The translations under genes were made by a program, and so were the position numbers. 64,000 nt of DNA, from positions 496,001 through 560,000 of the forward strand of contig NZ_FMCR01000001.1 in assembly GCF_900091575.1 (NCBI RefSeq). The letters are read 5' to 3'. Origin of the DNA: Micromonospora saelicesensis. GTDB taxonomy: Bacteria; Actinomycetota; Actinomycetes; Mycobacteriales; Micromonosporaceae. Under the pieces are notes generated by a model, which was not told where the DNA came from, made no database searches, and saw only the letters and a list, made by a program, of their open reading frames with translations. Below are positions 20,353 through 34,600 of the stretch, piece after piece (the first letter of the stretch is position 1; every line of letters begins with the position of its first letter).

Positions 20353-23300
20353 GTGGGGCGGGAGCACCGAGCACATCGGAGAGCAGTTGGGCGCACCACT
20401 GGAGCAGCGCCTGGTCACGCAGCGGCTCGCCACCGATCCGACGGGTGGTCGGTCGGGGCACGCTGACCTGGTCGGTGGCCTGCTTGTAGACGGCATCCGG
20501 GTGGTAGCGCTTGAGCCGCAACTGCTTCGAATCCGGCAACGGCAGCGGGCCGAACCGTACGTGCTTGCCCTGCATCGACACGTCGGTCAGGCCGTAGCGG
20601 CGGGCCAGCAGACGGAACCGGGCCACCTCCACCAGGTTCTGCACCGGGGCCGGCGGCTCGCCGTACCGGTCGGTCATCTCGGCGATCACCTCGGCCAGCC
20701 GCTCCTCGTCGCGCGCCTCGGCGAGCTTGCGGTACATCTCTAGGCGCAGCCGCTCCACGCTCACGTAGTCATGTGGCAGGTGCGCGTCGACCGGCAGGTC
20801 GATCTTGACGTCGGTCTCCTCCTCCGGCCGCTCACCCTTGAACGCGGAGACCGCCTCGCCGACCATCCGCACGTACAGGTCGAAGCCGACGCCCTCGATG
20901 TGCCCGGACTGCTCGCCACCGAGCAGGTTGCCGGCGCCCCGGATCTCCAGGTCCTTCATCGCCACGTACATGCCGGCGCCCAACTCGGTGTGCTGGGCGA
21001 TGGTCGCCAACCGCTCGTGCGCGTGCTCGGTGAGCGGCTTCTCCGGCGGGTAGAGGAAGTAGGCGTACGCCCGCTCCCGGCCCCGGCCGACCCGGCCCCG
21101 GATCTGGTGCAGCTGGGCCAGGCCGAGCAGGTCGGCCCGCTCCACGATCAGCGTGTTGGCGTTCGGGATGTCGATGCCCGACTCGACGATCGTGGTGCAG
21201 ACCAGGACGTCGAACTCCTTCTCCCAGAAGCCGACCATGACCTTCTCCAGGGCGTCCTCGCCCATCTGGCCGTGCGCCACCGCCACCCGCGCCTCGGGCA
21301 CCAGCTCCCGCAGCCGCCGTGCCGCCCGGTCGATCGACTCGACCCGGTTGTGCAGGTAGAAGACCTGCCCGTCGCGGAGCAGCTCACGGTGGATGGACGC
21401 GGCCACCTGCCGGTCGTCCTGCGCGCCGACGAAGGTGAGCACCGGGTGCCGCTCCTCCGGCGGGGTGGCGATGGTGGACATCTCCCGGATGCCGGTGATC
21501 GCCATCTCCAGGGTGCGCGGGATCGGGGTGGCCGACATGCTGAGCACGTCGACCGACGCGCGCAGCGTCTTCAGGTGCTCCTTGTGCTCGACACCGAAGC
21601 GCTGCTCCTCGTCGACGATCACCAGACCGAGCTGCTTGAAGCGGGTCGCCGTCTGCAACAGCCGGTGCGTACCGATGACGATGTCGACGGTGCCGTCGGC
21701 GACCATCTCCAGCGTCCGCTCGGTCTCCTTCGGGGTCTGGAACCTCGACAACTGCCGGATCTGGACCGGGAACTGGCTCATCCGCTCGGCGAACGTGTTG
21801 TAGTGCTGCTGAACCAGCAGGGTGGTCGGCACCAGCACCGCCACCTGCTTACCGTCCTGCACCGCCTTGAACGCCGCCCGGACCGCGATCTCGGTCTTGC
21901 CGTAGCCGACATCACCACAGATCAGCCGGTCCATCGGAACGGTCTGCTCCATGTCCCGCTTGACCTCGTCGATCGCGGCGAGCTGGTCCGGCGTCTCCTG
22001 CCAGGGGAAGGCGTCCTCCAGCTCGCGCTGCCACGGGGTGTCCGGGCCGAACGAGTGCCCCTTGGACGCCTTGCGGGCGGCGTAGAGCTGGATGAGCTGC
22101 GCGGCGATCTCCCGGACCGCCTTGCGAGCCCGGGCCTTGGACTTCTGCCAGTCCGAGCCGCCCATCTTGTGCAGGGTCGGCTGCTCACCGCCCACGTAGC
22201 GGGAGAGCTGGTCGAGCTGGTCGGTCGGCACGAACAACCGGTCGCCGGGCTGGCCCCGCTTGCTGGCCGCGTACTCGATGACGAGGTATTCCCGGCTGGC
22301 GCCGTTGACTGTGCGCTGCACCAGCTCGACGTAGCGGCCGATGCCGTGCTGCTCGTGCACCACGTGGTCGCCGGCCTTCAACTCCAGCGGGTCGATGGTG
22401 TTGCGCCGCCGGCTCGGCATCTTGCGCATGTCCCGCGTCGAGGTGCCCCGACCGCCGGTCACGTCGTTGCCGGTGAGCAGCACGAAACGGGACGCCTCGT
22501 CGACGAACCCGCTGCTCAGCGCACCACAGGTGACCACCAGCTCGCCGGGGACGGGCGCGGTCGGCACCTCCTCGGTCAACCGGGCACCCAGGCCGGCGTC
22601 GCGCAGCACCTCCACCGCCCGCTGGGCGGGGCCGTGCCCCTCGAAGACCAGCGCGATCGACCAACCTTCGCCGGCCCAGCGCTTGAGGTCCTCGACCACC
22701 CGCGAGGTCTCGCCGTGATAGAGCGGCGCCGGTTGGGCGGACAGGGTCACCGCGATGGCGTCGTCCGGAGTGACGGCGGCCTGCTCGGGCGCGTCCTCCC
22801 AGGGCTGCCGCGTCTCCGCGGTCTCCCCATTGACCAATCCGAACGGGGACAGCGTCCACCACGGCTGGCCGAGCCTGCCCGCGGCGGCGCGTACCTCGCC
22901 GAGGGTGCGGAAGGCGGCGGCGCCGACGTCCACCGGGGCCTGGCCGCCGACCGCGGCGGCGGCCCAGCTGGCCTGCAGGAACTCCTCCGAGGTACGCACC
23001 AGGTCGTGCGCCCGCGTGCGGATCCGTTCCGGGTCGCAGAGCAGGACGTGGGTGCCGGCCGGCATGGCGTCCAGCAGCAGCTCCAGCGAGTCGGGGCCGA
23101 CCAGCACCGGGGCCAGCGACTCCATCCCCTCCACCGGGATGCCCTCGGCCAGCTTGTCGAGGATCTCGGCCAGCTCGGGGTGCTGCTCGGCGAGCGCGGC
23201 GGCCCGGTCGCGGACCGCCGGGGTGAGCAGCAGCTCCCGACAGGGCGGTGCCCAGAGCAGCGGAACCTGCTCGATGGTCCGTTGGTCGGCGACGGCGAAG

Positions 23301-23962
23301 GTGCGGATCTCCTCCACCTCGTCGCCCCAGAACTCGACCCGCGACGGGTGCTCGTCGGTGGGCGGGAAGACGTCCAGGATGCCGCCGCGCACCGCGAACT
23401 CACCGCGCTTGGTGACCAGGTCGACCCGGGCGTACGCCATGTCGATCAGCCGGCGGGCGACCTCTTCCAGGTCGGCCTCCTCGCCGGCGGCGAGCTGCAC
23501 CGGCTCCAGATCGCCGAGCCCCTTCAACTGCGGCTGGAGCAGCGAACGGACCGGGGCCACGACCACTCGCAGTGGCCCGGTGCCGCCGTGCGCGTCGGTC
23601 GCCTCCGGGTGCGCCAGCCGGCGCAGCACGGCCAGCCGCCGGCCGACCGTGTCGGAGCGGGGGGACAGCCGCTCGTGCGGCAGCGTCTCCCAGGAGGGGA
23701 AGACCACTACCTGCTCGGCCGGCAGCAACCCGCCCAGCGCGGCGGCCAGGTCGTCGGCCTCCCGGGTGGTGGCGGTCACCGCCAGCACCGGTCGCCCGGC
23801 ACCGTCGTTGTCCGCGGCGACCGCCGCGACGGCGAACGGGCGCAGCGCCGCCGGGGCGGTGATGTCGAGGCCGTCGACCTGGGCGGCACCGGAGCGCGCC
23901 AGGTCACGCGCCCGGGTCAGCCCGGGGTCGGCCAGGGCGGCGGTGAACAGACCGGTGAGCAA
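20330..23962 (-). CDS. mfd: Transcription-repair coupling factor Mfd
   Basis: A 1210-residue Mfd, the DNA translocase that removes RNA polymerase stalled at lesions and recruits UvrA. Seen in order: UvrB-homology region ([44 protein letters not shown]), the RNA-polymerase-interaction domain ([14 protein letters not shown]), helicase motifs ([10 protein letters not shown] with K689, [51 protein letters not shown]) and the C-terminal TRCF domain. The start is a TTG with GGAAGGA seven bases upstream. The open frame continues to 26479 but is meaningless beyond this TTG. Confidence 0.97.
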   Translation of the reverse strand: MLTGLFTAALADPGLTRARDLARSGAAQVDGLDITAPAALRPFAVAAVAADNDGAGRPVLAVTATTREADDLAAALGGLLPAEQVVVFPSWETLPHERLSPRSDTVGRRLAVLRRLAHPEATDAHGGTGPLRVVVAPVRSLLQPQLKGLGDLEPVQLAAGEEADLEEVARRLIDMAYARVDLVTKRGEFAVRGGILDVFPPTDEHPSRVEFWGDEVEEIRTFAVADQRTIEQVPLLWAPPCRELLLTPAVRDRAAALAEQHPELAEILDKLAEGIPVEGMESLAPVLVGPDSLELLLDAMPAGTHVLLCDPERIRTRAHDLVRTSEEFLQASWAAAAVGGQAPVDVGAAAFRTLGEVRAAAGRLGQPWWTLSPFGLVNGETAETRQPWEDAPEQAAVTPDDAIAVTLSAQPAPLYHGETSRVVEDLKRWAGEGWSIALVFEGHGPAQRAVEVLRDAGLGARLTEEVPTAPVPGELVVTCGALSSGFVDEASRFVLLTGNDVTGGRGTSTRDMRKMPSRRRNTIDPLELKAGDHVVHEQHGIGRYVELVQRTVNGASREYLVIEYAASKRGQPGDRLFVPTDQLDQLSRYVGGEQPTLHKMGGSDWQKSKARARKAVREIAAQLIQLYAARKASKGHSFGPDTPWQRELEDAFPWQETPDQLAAIDEVKRDMEQTVPMDRLICGDVGYGKTEIAVRAAFKAVQDGKQVAVLVPTTLLVQQHYNTFAERMSQFPVQIRQLSRFQTPKETERTLEMVADGTVDIVIGTHRLLQTATRFKQLGLVIVDEEQRFGVEHKEHLKTLRASVDVLSMSATPIPRTLEMAITGIREMSTIATPPEERHPVLTFVGAQDDRQVAASIHRELLRDGQVFYLHNRVESIDRAARRLRELVPEARVAVAHGQMGEDALEKVMVGFWEKEFDVLVCTTIVESGIDIPNANTLIVERADLLGLAQLHQIRGRVGRGRERAYAYFLYPPEKPLTEHAHERLATIAQHTELGAGMYVAMKDLEIRGAGNLLGGEQSGHIEGVGFDLYVRMVGEAVSAFKGERPEEETDVKIDLPVDAHLPHDYVSVERLRLEMYRKLAEARDEERLAEVIAEMTDRYGEPPAPVQNLVEVARFRLLARRYGLTDVSMQGKHVRFGPLPLPDSKQLRLKRYHPDAVYKQATDQVSVPRPTTRRIGGEPLRDQALLQWCAQLLSDVLGAPAPLAVAASA

Positions 23963-24112
23963 GGGAAATCCTTCCCGGGGAGTCGACGCACACGACGGCG
24001 GCCCCTCGTCCAGCCGGACGGGGGGTGCATGACGCAAGCCTATCCCCGTCCACCGACACACACCCCCTTCCGCCGAGGTCCGCGCCGCGCGCGTCACCCA
24101 CGTCACCCGCGC

Positions 24113-24208
24113 CGCCACGCCGCCATGCCGCCGCACCGCCGCACCGCCGCACCGCCACGCCGCCACGCCGCCACGCCGCCACGCCGCCACGCCGCCACGC
24201 CGCCACGC
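24113..24208. repeat. 8-bp tandem repeat, 12 copies
   Basis: Twelve uninterrupted 8-base units: one CGCCACGC, one CGCCATGC, three CGCCGCAC, then seven CGCCACGC. It lies about 150 bases upstream of the mfd start in a gap with no genes, directly beside a hairpin element. No frame through it looks coding. Confidence 0.93.
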
Positions 24209-24209
24209 C

Positions 24210-24286
24210 AAGATCATGCTCGAACCAGGATGTAGTGGCCTCAGCGGCGCACCGATGCCACTACATCCTGGATGTTGCGCGATCTT
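24210..24286. repeat. GATC-ended intergenic hairpin, element 2
   Basis: An inner perfect 15-bp inverted repeat (24225-24239 with 24257-24271) inside an outer pair AAGATC (24210-24215) and GATCTT (24281-24286), separated by 9-base internal loops on each side. It sits between the divergent mfd and cyclase genes, so it is not a terminator for either. Confidence 0.8.
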
Positions 24287-24356
24287 GCCGGGCGGGCGCC
24301 GGCCGCCGCCGCCCGGGGATCTTGACCGCCGCCGGCGGGCGTGGTCGGGTTTCGGT

Positions 24357-25271
24357 ATGGGTGAGCAGTGGCGGGCACAGTTCGACGCGGAGGTGAGCTT
24401 CGCCAACGGCGGCGGGCTGCGTGCCGAGGGGTTCCGGCTGGACATTCCCGGTCGGGAGATCACCGACGACGACCTGGCGGCGTTGTTCGTCCGGCACCTC
24501 GGGCTGCTGATGGTCGCCGAGGTTCGGATCAGCGCCAAGACGATCATCGAGGAGCCGCACAAGGGCGGCCGGGGTGTCGCGGTCGACGGATCCGGCGCCG
24601 ATCGTCGGCTGGTCGAGCTGAGCCACGTGATCAGCGACGGGATGACGACCCTGCCGGATTGGCCGGGCCCTCGGATCACCGAGTGGCTGACCTTCGCGGC
24701 ATCCCGCGAGCGGTACGCCCCGGGCACCGAGTTCCACGTGGCCCGGATCGACATGATCGCCAACACCGGCACGTACCTGGACACGCCCGCCCACCGCTGG
24801 GCCGGCCGGGACGACCTGACCGGGGTGTCGCTGGACCGTCTCGCCGACCTACCGGGGGTGGTGGTCCGGGTGCCGGCCGGCATCCGCGCGGTGGACCGGC
24901 TGATGCTGGCCCCGTACGAGGTGGCCGGCCGGGCGGTGCTGCTGCACACCGGGTGGGACGCGCACTTCGGCACCGATCGGTACGGCGCGCCGGACGCGCC
25001 GTACCTGACCGGCGACGCCGCCCAGGCGCTGGTCGACGCGGGGGCGGCCCTGGTCGGCATCGACTCGATCAACATCGACGACATGAGCCCGGCGGCCGCC
25101 GGTGTACGCCCCGCGCACAGCGCGCTGCTCGCCGCCGGCATCCCGATCGTGGAGCACCTGACCGGCCTGGCCGCGTTGCCGCCGAGCGGGTTCCGGTTCA
25201 CCGCGGCCCCGCCGATGGTGGCCGGCATGGCCACCTTTCCGGTCCGCGCCTTCGCCGTCGTCGACCCCTGA
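24357..25271 (+). CDS. Cyclase-family (kynurenine-formamidase-like) hydrolase with extra N-terminal domain
   Basis: A 304-residue protein. Residues 1-75 form a separate domain ([37 protein letters not shown]) that I do not recognise. The rest is a cyclase/formamidase fold starting [21 protein letters not shown]. The family's metal motif HxGTHxDxPxH is here N136-TGTY-L-D142-TPA-H146, so the first two histidines are replaced while the aspartate and last histidine remain. A downstream [21 protein letters not shown] segment is typical. Substrate unknown; no tryptophan genes are near. Confidence 0.82.
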   Translation: MGEQWRAQFDAEVSFANGGGLRAEGFRLDIPGREITDDDLAALFVRHLGLLMVAEVRISAKTIIEEPHKGGRGVAVDGSGADRRLVELSHVISDGMTTLPDWPGPRITEWLTFAASRERYAPGTEFHVARIDMIANTGTYLDTPAHRWAGRDDLTGVSLDRLADLPGVVVRVPAGIRAVDRLMLAPYEVAGRAVLLHTGWDAHFGTDRYGAPDAPYLTGDAAQALVDAGAALVGIDSINIDDMSPAAAGVRPAHSALLAAGIPIVEHLTGLAALPPSGFRFTAAPPMVAGMATFPVRAFAVVDP

Positions 25272-25408
25272 CGCCACCCGCCTCGGACGCCACCCGCGAC
25301 GCCGTCGACGCACGGCCAGCGGCCGGGCCGGTCTCCGTGGCGATCAGTCAACCGCCCGGCCAACCGGTTCCGCCCGGCTGTCCACAAAACCAGCCATAGG
25401 CTGACAAC

Positions 25409-26461
25409 GTGGACAAAGAATCGCACGGCACAGCTCACGACTGGGCGCCGCGCAGCATCGGACTGCTCCTCGGCACCCTCGTGCTGGCCACAGCGTTCAT
25501 CGCGGCCTACGTCGGCGCGTTGCACCAACCCACACCCCGCGACGTGCCGATCGGCGTCGTCTCCGGCGACCAACGCGCCCGGGCGACGCTCGACGCCGTG
25601 CGCGGCCAGACCAACATCCTCAAACCCATCGGGTACGACGACCCGGCCGCCGCCGAGCACGGACTGCTCAGCCGCGCGGTGTACGCCGTACTCAGCACCG
25701 GACCCGACAACGGCCTGCTCCTCACCGTGGCGAGCGCCTCCGGTCCCTCCGCGACCAGCGCGATCAAGGAGGTCCTCGGCACCGCCACCACCCGCACCGG
25801 CACCCCGCTCCAGATCGTCGACGAGGTGCCGGTCCCCCCGGCCGACCCGCGCGGGGTGGTGCCCTTCTACCTGAACGTCGGGTACGTGCTCGGCGGCTAC
25901 CTGGGCTCGACAGTGCTCGGGATATCCGCCGGCACCACCCCCCGTACGGCGCGTCGGGCCGGGCTGCGGATCGCCGCCCTGGCGGTCTACAGCGTGCTGC
26001 TCGGCATCGCCGGCGCGGTCGTGGTCGGGCCTGTCCTGGACATCTGGCACCACGACGTACCGACGATCGCCGCCATCGGCGCGTTGGCCGTCTTCGCCGC
26101 CGCCATGTTCGCCAGCGCCATCCAGGGCTGGCTCGGCGTCGCGGGCACCGCGCTGGTCATCCTGCTGCTGGTGGTGCTCGGCAACCCGGGCTCCGGCGGC
26201 ATCTACGCGCCCGAGTTCCTGCCCGGGGTGCTGCGCGGCATGCACCGCTGGAACATCCCCGGTCTCGCCAACGACCTGACCAAGGCCGCTGTGTACTTCG
26301 ACTGGCGGTCGGCCGGCTGGCCGGCTGCCGCCCTCGGGATCTGGACGGTGCTCGGAGGGCTCGGGTTGGTCACCGCGAGCCTGGTCCGGGGTCGGCGGGC
26401 CGCCACCTCCGGCCCCGGGGCCACCCGCTCCGGCCCCGCGCCGGACCACGACGGTGGTTGA
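25409..26461 (+). CDS. Multi-pass membrane protein, YhgE/Pip or ABC-2-permease-like
   Basis: A 350-residue protein with one N-terminal membrane helix (residues 18-38), an extracytoplasmic domain of about 130 residues ([32 protein letters not shown]), and then about five membrane segments. This layout matches DUF3533/YhgE-type proteins related to ABC-2 permeases. No ATPase lies next to it. The GTG start is six bases after TAGGCT (25397-25402), with no ribosome site, so a leaderless transcript is likely. Confidence 0.8.
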   Translation: MDKESHGTAHDWAPRSIGLLLGTLVLATAFIAAYVGALHQPTPRDVPIGVVSGDQRARATLDAVRGQTNILKPIGYDDPAAAEHGLLSRAVYAVLSTGPDNGLLLTVASASGPSATSAIKEVLGTATTRTGTPLQIVDEVPVPPADPRGVVPFYLNVGYVLGGYLGSTVLGISAGTTPRTARRAGLRIAALAVYSVLLGIAGAVVVGPVLDIWHHDVPTIAAIGALAVFAAAMFASAIQGWLGVAGTALVILLLVVLGNPGSGGIYAPEFLPGVLRGMHRWNIPGLANDLTKAAVYFDWRSAGWPAAALGIWTVLGGLGLVTASLVRGRRAATSGPGATRSGPAPDHDGG

Positions 26462-26590
26462 GATCACCCCGGAAAACACCCTCCCGAGGGCAGTGGATCA
26501 CCAGGGGGCCCTCCAGACATCCCCGGCGCGCGGATACCATCCAGTAAGTCGGACAGCGCTGTCCTTCGTACCCACGTAAGGGAGCGCATC

Positions 26591-29377
<2,787 letters not shown>

Positions 29378-29391
29378 TCAACAGGTACCGA

Positions 29392-29424
29392 AACGGGCCC
29401 CGGTCGCTGCGACCGGGGCCCGTT
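29392..29424. terminator. Bidirectional terminator after ppc
   Basis: A perfect 15-bp GC-rich stem (29392-29406 with 29410-29424) and a 3-base loop between convergent genes; left flank A-rich, right flank TTGTCGT. Confidence 0.85.
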
Positions 29425-29446
29425 GTCGTAGCTCTGCGAACGGCGG

Positions 29447-30280
29447 TCAGAAGTCGCCGCCGCCGAAGTCCCCGCCCCCGAAGTCGCCGCCGCCGAAGCC
29501 GCCACCACCGAAGTCGCCGCCACCGAAGTCCCCACCGGCGTAGTCCCCGCCGCCGAAGTCCCCACCCTGGTCGCCGCCCCCGAAGTCGCCGCCCTGGTCG
29601 CCGCCGTCGCCGCCCTGATCGACACCGTCACCGAAGCCCTCCTGGTAGCCGGCGTCGTAGCCGTACCCCGGGTCGGCGAAGGCGGGAGAGAAGAGCGCGT
29701 CGGCGATCAGGATGCCGCCGAGCACGCCAGCGCCGGCACCCAGCGCCGTCTTCCACCAGGGCGTCGAATACCAGCCGGCGGGCACCGGGCGACCCTGATA
29801 ACGCCCACCGGGGTAGTAGTAGGGCGTTTCCCGGCCGGGTTGCGGCCCGGCCCGGAAGGTCTGCCCCTGCACATCGACCTCGCGCTCCTTGGTGAGCTGC
29901 CCGACGCCGCGGGCAGCGGCCAGGGTCGGCACCTCGGGGCCCGGATCGATGCCCAGCGCCGTACGCGCCGCCCGGATGTACGCCAAACCCTCCAGCGCGG
30001 TCTCCCGGGCCAGCCCGAACTGGTGCGGCGTGGACGCCTGCTCCAGCTGGGAGCCCGCCGCGTTGTACCGCTCACCGGCGTCGGCCAGCGCCTGGCGTAC
30101 CGCTGGGTCCTCGCCGTGCAGGTTCATCAACTGGCCGCCGAGGCGCTCGTACCACCGCTGCGCCTCCGCGCGGGCGTCGCCGAGCTCGGTGCGCCGACGG
30201 GCACCGGCCTGAGCGCGGATGAGCGCGGCGGCGCCCAGCGCGCCGACCAGCACAACGGCGAGGCAGAGCACAAGTTCCAT
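29447..30280 (-). CDS. Membrane protein with Gly-Asp-Phe repeat tail
   Basis: A 277-residue protein: N-terminal membrane helix (residues 1-20), a helical soluble region (residues 30-130), a second membrane segment near residue 195, and a C-terminal tail of about 55 residues built from GGGDF-like units and ending in phenylalanine. I do not recognise a family. The tail is encoded by 15-base tandem repeats. The ATG start lies 7 bases after TACGTT (30288-30293), so a leaderless transcript is likely. The gene is divergent from rmuC, with 54 bases between starts. Confidence 0.78.
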   Translation of the reverse strand: MELVLCLAVVLVGALGAAALIRAQAGARRRTELGDARAEAQRWYERLGGQLMNLHGEDPAVRQALADAGERYNAAGSQLEQASTPHQFGLARETALEGLAYIRAARTALGIDPGPEVPTLAAARGVGQLTKEREVDVQGQTFRAGPQPGRETPYYYPGGRYQGRPVPAGWYSTPWWKTALGAGAGVLGGILIADALFSPAFADPGYGYDAGYQEGFGDGVDQGGDGGDQGGDFGGGDQGGDFGGGDYAGGDFGGGDFGGGGFGGGDFGGGDFGGGDF

Positions 30281-30334
30281 GTCATCGAACGTACCCCCGG
30301 GTCGCACGTCGTATCCGTCTGGCAAGCTCCGGTG

Positions 30335-31495
30335 ATGGACGTCTCGACAGTGCTCCTGGTGATCGTGTGCCTCGGCGCCGGCGGGGCGGTGGGCTGGCTG
30401 GCGGCCCGGTCCCGGTCGGCCGCCGACATCGCCCGCCTGGATGCCACCCTGGCCGCCACCCGGGAGGGCGAGGGTCGGCTGGAGCAGTCCATGCGGGCGT
30501 TGAGCTACGAGGCCACCGCACAGTCCCAGGAGGCGGTGGCCCGGGCGGTCGCGCCGCTGCACGACACCCTGCGCCGCTACGAGCAGCGGGTGGCCGAGCT
30601 GGAACACGACCGCGTCGACGCGTACGCCGAGCTGCGTGAGCAGGTCCGCTCGATGACCGCGGTCTCCGGTGAGCTGCGTACCGAGACCAAGCAGTTGGTG
30701 GCGGCGCTGCGCGCACCGCAGGTGCGGGGCCGCTGGGGCGAGCACCAGTTGCGCCGGATCGTCGAGGCTGCCGGCATGCTGGAGCACTGCGACTTCTCGG
30801 AGCAGGTCACCGCCGCTACCGACCAGCAGGTCGTCCGACCGGATCTGGTGGTCCGCCTGCACGGCGGCCGCTCCGTGGTGGTGGACGCCAAGGCCCCGTT
30901 CGACGCGTACCTGACAGCCATGGAGGCCCGCGACGAACGCGGCCGGGACACCCACCTCGACGCGCACGCGCGGCACCTGCGGGGGCACGTCGACGCCCTG
31001 GCCGCCAAGTCGTACTGGTCGGCGTTCGACAACTCACCGGAGTTCGTGGTGCTGTTCGTCCCCGCCGACCCGTTCCTCGACGTCGCGCTCCAACGGGACC
31101 CGACGCTGCTGGAGCACGCCTTCACCCGCAACGTGGTGCTCGCCACGCCGGCCACGCTGGTCGCCCTGCTCCGCACGGTGGCCTACTCATGGCGGCAGGA
31201 GGCACTGGCCCGCAACGCGCTCGCCGTGCACACCCTGGCCCGGGAGCTGTACGGCCGGCTCTCCACCCTCGGTGACCACGTTGGCAAGCTCGGGTCCTCG
31301 CTGGCCGGTGCGGTGACCGCCTACAACCGGGCGGTCGGCTCGCTGGAGGCCCGGGTGCTGGTCAGCGCTCGCAAGCTCGCCGAGTTGGGCGTCTCGGACG
31401 ACGAGTTGGCCACGCCGGTCCAGGTCGAGTTGGCGCCCCGGCAGCCGCAGGCACCCGAGCTGGCCGATCCGGCCGACGAGGTCTCGGCCCGCTAA
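30335..31495 (+). CDS. rmuC: RmuC-family DNA recombination protein
   Basis: A 386-residue RmuC. One N-terminal membrane helix (residues 4-24), a coiled-coil region to about residue 115, then the nuclease-like RmuC domain: PQVRGRWGEHQLRRIVEAAGML, VVVDAKAPFDAYL, HLRGHVDALAAKSYW and FVVLFVPADPFLDVAL. RmuC limits inversion at short inverted repeats; the domain resembles PD-(D/E)XK nucleases. The ATG has no clear ribosome site; CAAGCT lies six bases upstream, a weak -10-like hexamer. Confidence 0.93.
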   Translation: MDVSTVLLVIVCLGAGGAVGWLAARSRSAADIARLDATLAATREGEGRLEQSMRALSYEATAQSQEAVARAVAPLHDTLRRYEQRVAELEHDRVDAYAELREQVRSMTAVSGELRTETKQLVAALRAPQVRGRWGEHQLRRIVEAAGMLEHCDFSEQVTAATDQQVVRPDLVVRLHGGRSVVVDAKAPFDAYLTAMEARDERGRDTHLDAHARHLRGHVDALAAKSYWSAFDNSPEFVVLFVPADPFLDVALQRDPTLLEHAFTRNVVLATPATLVALLRTVAYSWRQEALARNALAVHTLARELYGRLSTLGDHVGKLGSSLAGAVTAYNRAVGSLEARVLVSARKLAELGVSDDELATPVQVELAPRQPQAPELADPADEVSAR

Positions 31496-31503
31496 CCATC
31501 TAT

Positions 31504-31569
31504 GTGACAGTGCGTATGCCTGCATATCACGAAGTGGTCACAAGGAACTGAGCACTAGTGACAGTGCTC
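31504..31569 (+). promoter_or_regulatory. Repeated GTGACAGTGC sites upstream of the subtilase
   Basis: The 10-mer GTGACAGTGC occurs at 31504-31513 and 31558-31567. The second copy overlaps an inverted repeat GAGCACT-N6-AGTGCTC (31550-31569). The 148-base gap between rmuC and the subtilase must hold the subtilase promoter, so these are operator candidates. The GTGACA core also recurs at 49.2-49.4 kb. Confidence 0.45.
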
Positions 31570-31643
31570 GCCGACACCCCGAAAGATTCTGCTCACCCGA
31601 GCGCCCTTCTCTGAGGGCCCTGTTCTCTGGAGGAAAAGAGAAC

Positions 31644-34600
31644 GTGAGCAGACTCCCAAACCTGAGCCGGCGCACCTCAGCCGCGCTCTTCGCATCGGTC
31701 CTGGCGGCGAGTGCCGTGACCGCCATGGGTGGTGCCGCCACCGCGGCCGCCGCTCCAACGACCACAGCGGACACTTCCCCGGCCACCGCCGCCGAGACGC
31801 TGGGCGCGCACGACGCCAAACTGCTCAGCGAGGCCCGCGCCAAGAAGGCTCCGACCGTCACGTTGATCGTCGCCACCGAGAAGGGTGAGGCAGGGGACGT
31901 CGCCGACAGCCTCACCAAGCTCGGCGGCACCGTCAGCCAGCGGCAGGACCGGGTCGGCTTCGTGCTGGCCAAGGTCCCGACCGACCGGGTCCTCAAGGCG
32001 GCCCGCCTGCCCGGCGTCTCGGCGGTCGACCTGGACGAGGTCATCCAACTGCCGGACCCGGCCCCGGAACAGACCCCCACCGGCACCGCCGGCGCGCGGC
32101 AGGCCACCGTGGAGGCGCCGGGCGCGGCCACCCCGGCCGACAACCCGTACATGCCGACGAACGAGACCGGCGCTGTGGCGTTCACCGCGGCCCACCCGGA
32201 GTGGGACGGCCGGGGCGTCACGATCGGCATCATGGACTCCGGTGTGGACCTGGCCCACCCGGCGTTGCAGCAGACCACCACCGGCGAGCGAAAGATCGTC
32301 GACTGGGTCACCGCGACCGACCCGCTGGAGGACGGCTCGTGGCGGCGGATGCAGGCCGAGGTCGCCGGCCCGTCGTTCACCATCGACGGCCTCGGCACCT
32401 GGACGGCGCCGGCCGGCACGTACCGGTTCAACCTGTTCAGCGAGTCGGTCACCACCGCGAGCGACGCCCGGGGTGACGTCAACCGCGACGGCGACACCAC
32501 CGACACCTGGGGTGTGCTCTTCGACCCGGCCACCAACAACATCCGGGTGGACGCCAACCAGAACCGCAACTTCACCGACGACCCGATCATGCGGCCGTAC
32601 AAGGAGAAGTACGACATCGGCTACTTCGGCACCGACAACCCGGCCACGCCGGTCGCCGAGCGGCAGCCCTTCGTCGTCGAGTTCCGCAAGAACGTGAACA
32701 CCACGCCGATCGGACTGCCGGGCACCTACGACTACGTCAACATCGGCATTGTCGAGAGCACCCACGGCACCCATGTCGCCGGCATCACCGCCGCCAACGA
32801 CATGCTCGGCAACGGGGCCTTCGACGGTGCCGCGCCCGGCGCCAAGCTGGTCTCCGCCCGCGCCTGCTCCTGGGGCGGCGGCTGCAGCGCAGCGGCCCTC
32901 ACCACCGGCATGATCGACCTGGTGGCCAACCGTGGCGTCGACATCGTCAACATGTCGATCGGTGGCCTTCCGGGCCTGAACGACGGCAACAACGCGCGGA
33001 CGAACCTCTACAACGAACTGATCGAGACGTACGGCGTGCAGTTGGTCATCTCGGCCGGCAACTCCGGCCCGGGTCTCAACACCGTCGGCGACCCGTCGGT
33101 GGCCAGCAACGTGATCAGCGTTGCCGCCAACATCAGCAAGGACACCTGGCTGGCCAACTACGGCTCGGTCGTCAAGAAGAAGAACGCACTGTTCAACTTC
33201 TCCTCCCGTGGCCCGCGCGAGGACGGCGGCTTCAAGCCGAACATCGCCGCCCCCGGCTCGGCCATCTCCACCGCACCGACCTGGCAGCTCGGCGCCCCGG
33301 TCCCCGAGGCCGGATACGCGCTGCCCCCGGGCTACGCGATGCTCAACGGCACCTCGATGGCGTCTCCGCAGACCGCCGGCGCCGGCGCGTTGCTGCTGTC
33401 GGCCGCCAAGGCCACCGACCGGGGCGTCAGCCCGGCGGCACTGCGGCGGGCGCTGTTCACCTCCGCCAAGCCGATCGCGGACGTGCCGACGTACGCGCAG
33501 GGCTACGGCATGGTCAACGTTCCGGGCGCCTGGCAGCTGCTGCGCCAGGGCGTCGAAACCCGCTCGTACGTCTCCGACGCGCCGGTCTGCAGCCCGCTGG
33601 CGGAGCAGCTGACCATCTGGAACGGTGTGAAGTTCGTGCCGAACCCTGGTCGGGGCACCGGCGTCTACAACCGCTGCACCTCGTCCGAGGGCGGCCACAA
33701 GGTCGGCCAGAGCAAGACGTACCCGGTCAAGCTCACCCGCACCAGCGGCCCGGCCGGCACCATCAAGCACAACATCACGCTCCAGGGCAACGACGGCACC
33801 TTCAAGGCACCGAAGACCGTCGCGTTGCCGCTCAACAAGGCCGTCACCATCAGCGTCACCGCCAAGCCGGCCACCGAGGGTGCGCACGGCGCGATCGTGC
33901 GGATCGACGACCCGGCCACCAACGTTGTCGACTTCGAGGTGTCCACAGTGGTAGTGGCCTCGAACGACGTGAAGAAGCCCAACTTCTCGTACGCCAACGA
34001 GGGCTCGGTCGACCGCAACGGCTTCACGTCGTACTTCGTCACGGTGCCCGAGGGTGCCAAGGCCCTCCAGGTGAACCTCTCCGGGATCGCGACCGGTTCG
34101 CAGACCCGGTTCATCGCGATCAACCCGCTGGGTGTGCCGGTGGAGGCAACCACCAGCACCGTCTGCTACACCAACTTCTCCGACGTCAACGTCTGCAAGC
34201 CGCAGGAGCGTGACTACCAGAACCCGCTTCCCGGGGTCTGGGAGATCGAGGTGGAGTCGCGGCGCACGTCCCCGGCGCTGAACAACCCGTTCAAGCTCCA
34301 GGCGCGGGTGCAGGGCCTGACGGTCGAGCCGGCGCTGGTCGAGCTGCCCAGTGTCGAGGCCGGCGAGCCGACCCCGGTGAGCTGGAAGGTCACCAACGCC
34401 TTCGGTCCGGTCTCGGTCAGCGGCCGCAGTGGCGCGCTGACCGGTGTGCGGACCGAGCGTCCGACCATCACCGAGGGCGGTCCCAACCAGGAGTGGACCG
34501 TCGAGATCCCGGCGGGTACGTCGACGTTCACCGCCCGGATCGGCAACCCCGCCAACGCGGGAGCCGACCTCGACCTGTTCGTCTACCGGGGTACCACCGA

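Noticed and set aside
23904..24206. A 100-codon minus-strand frame rich in Arg/Gly/Ala/Trp
   Set aside because: It is mostly translation of the 8-bp tandem repeat and overlaps the mfd start region.
20771..24235. An 1154-codon open frame antisense to mfd
   Set aside because: No recognisable motif and wholly shadowed by mfd on the other strand.
20330..26479. A single 2049-codon minus-strand open frame
   Set aside because: Only the part from the TTG at 23962 is mfd. The rest runs through a tandem repeat and antisense to two convincing plus-strand genes; its openness is a side effect of very high GC.
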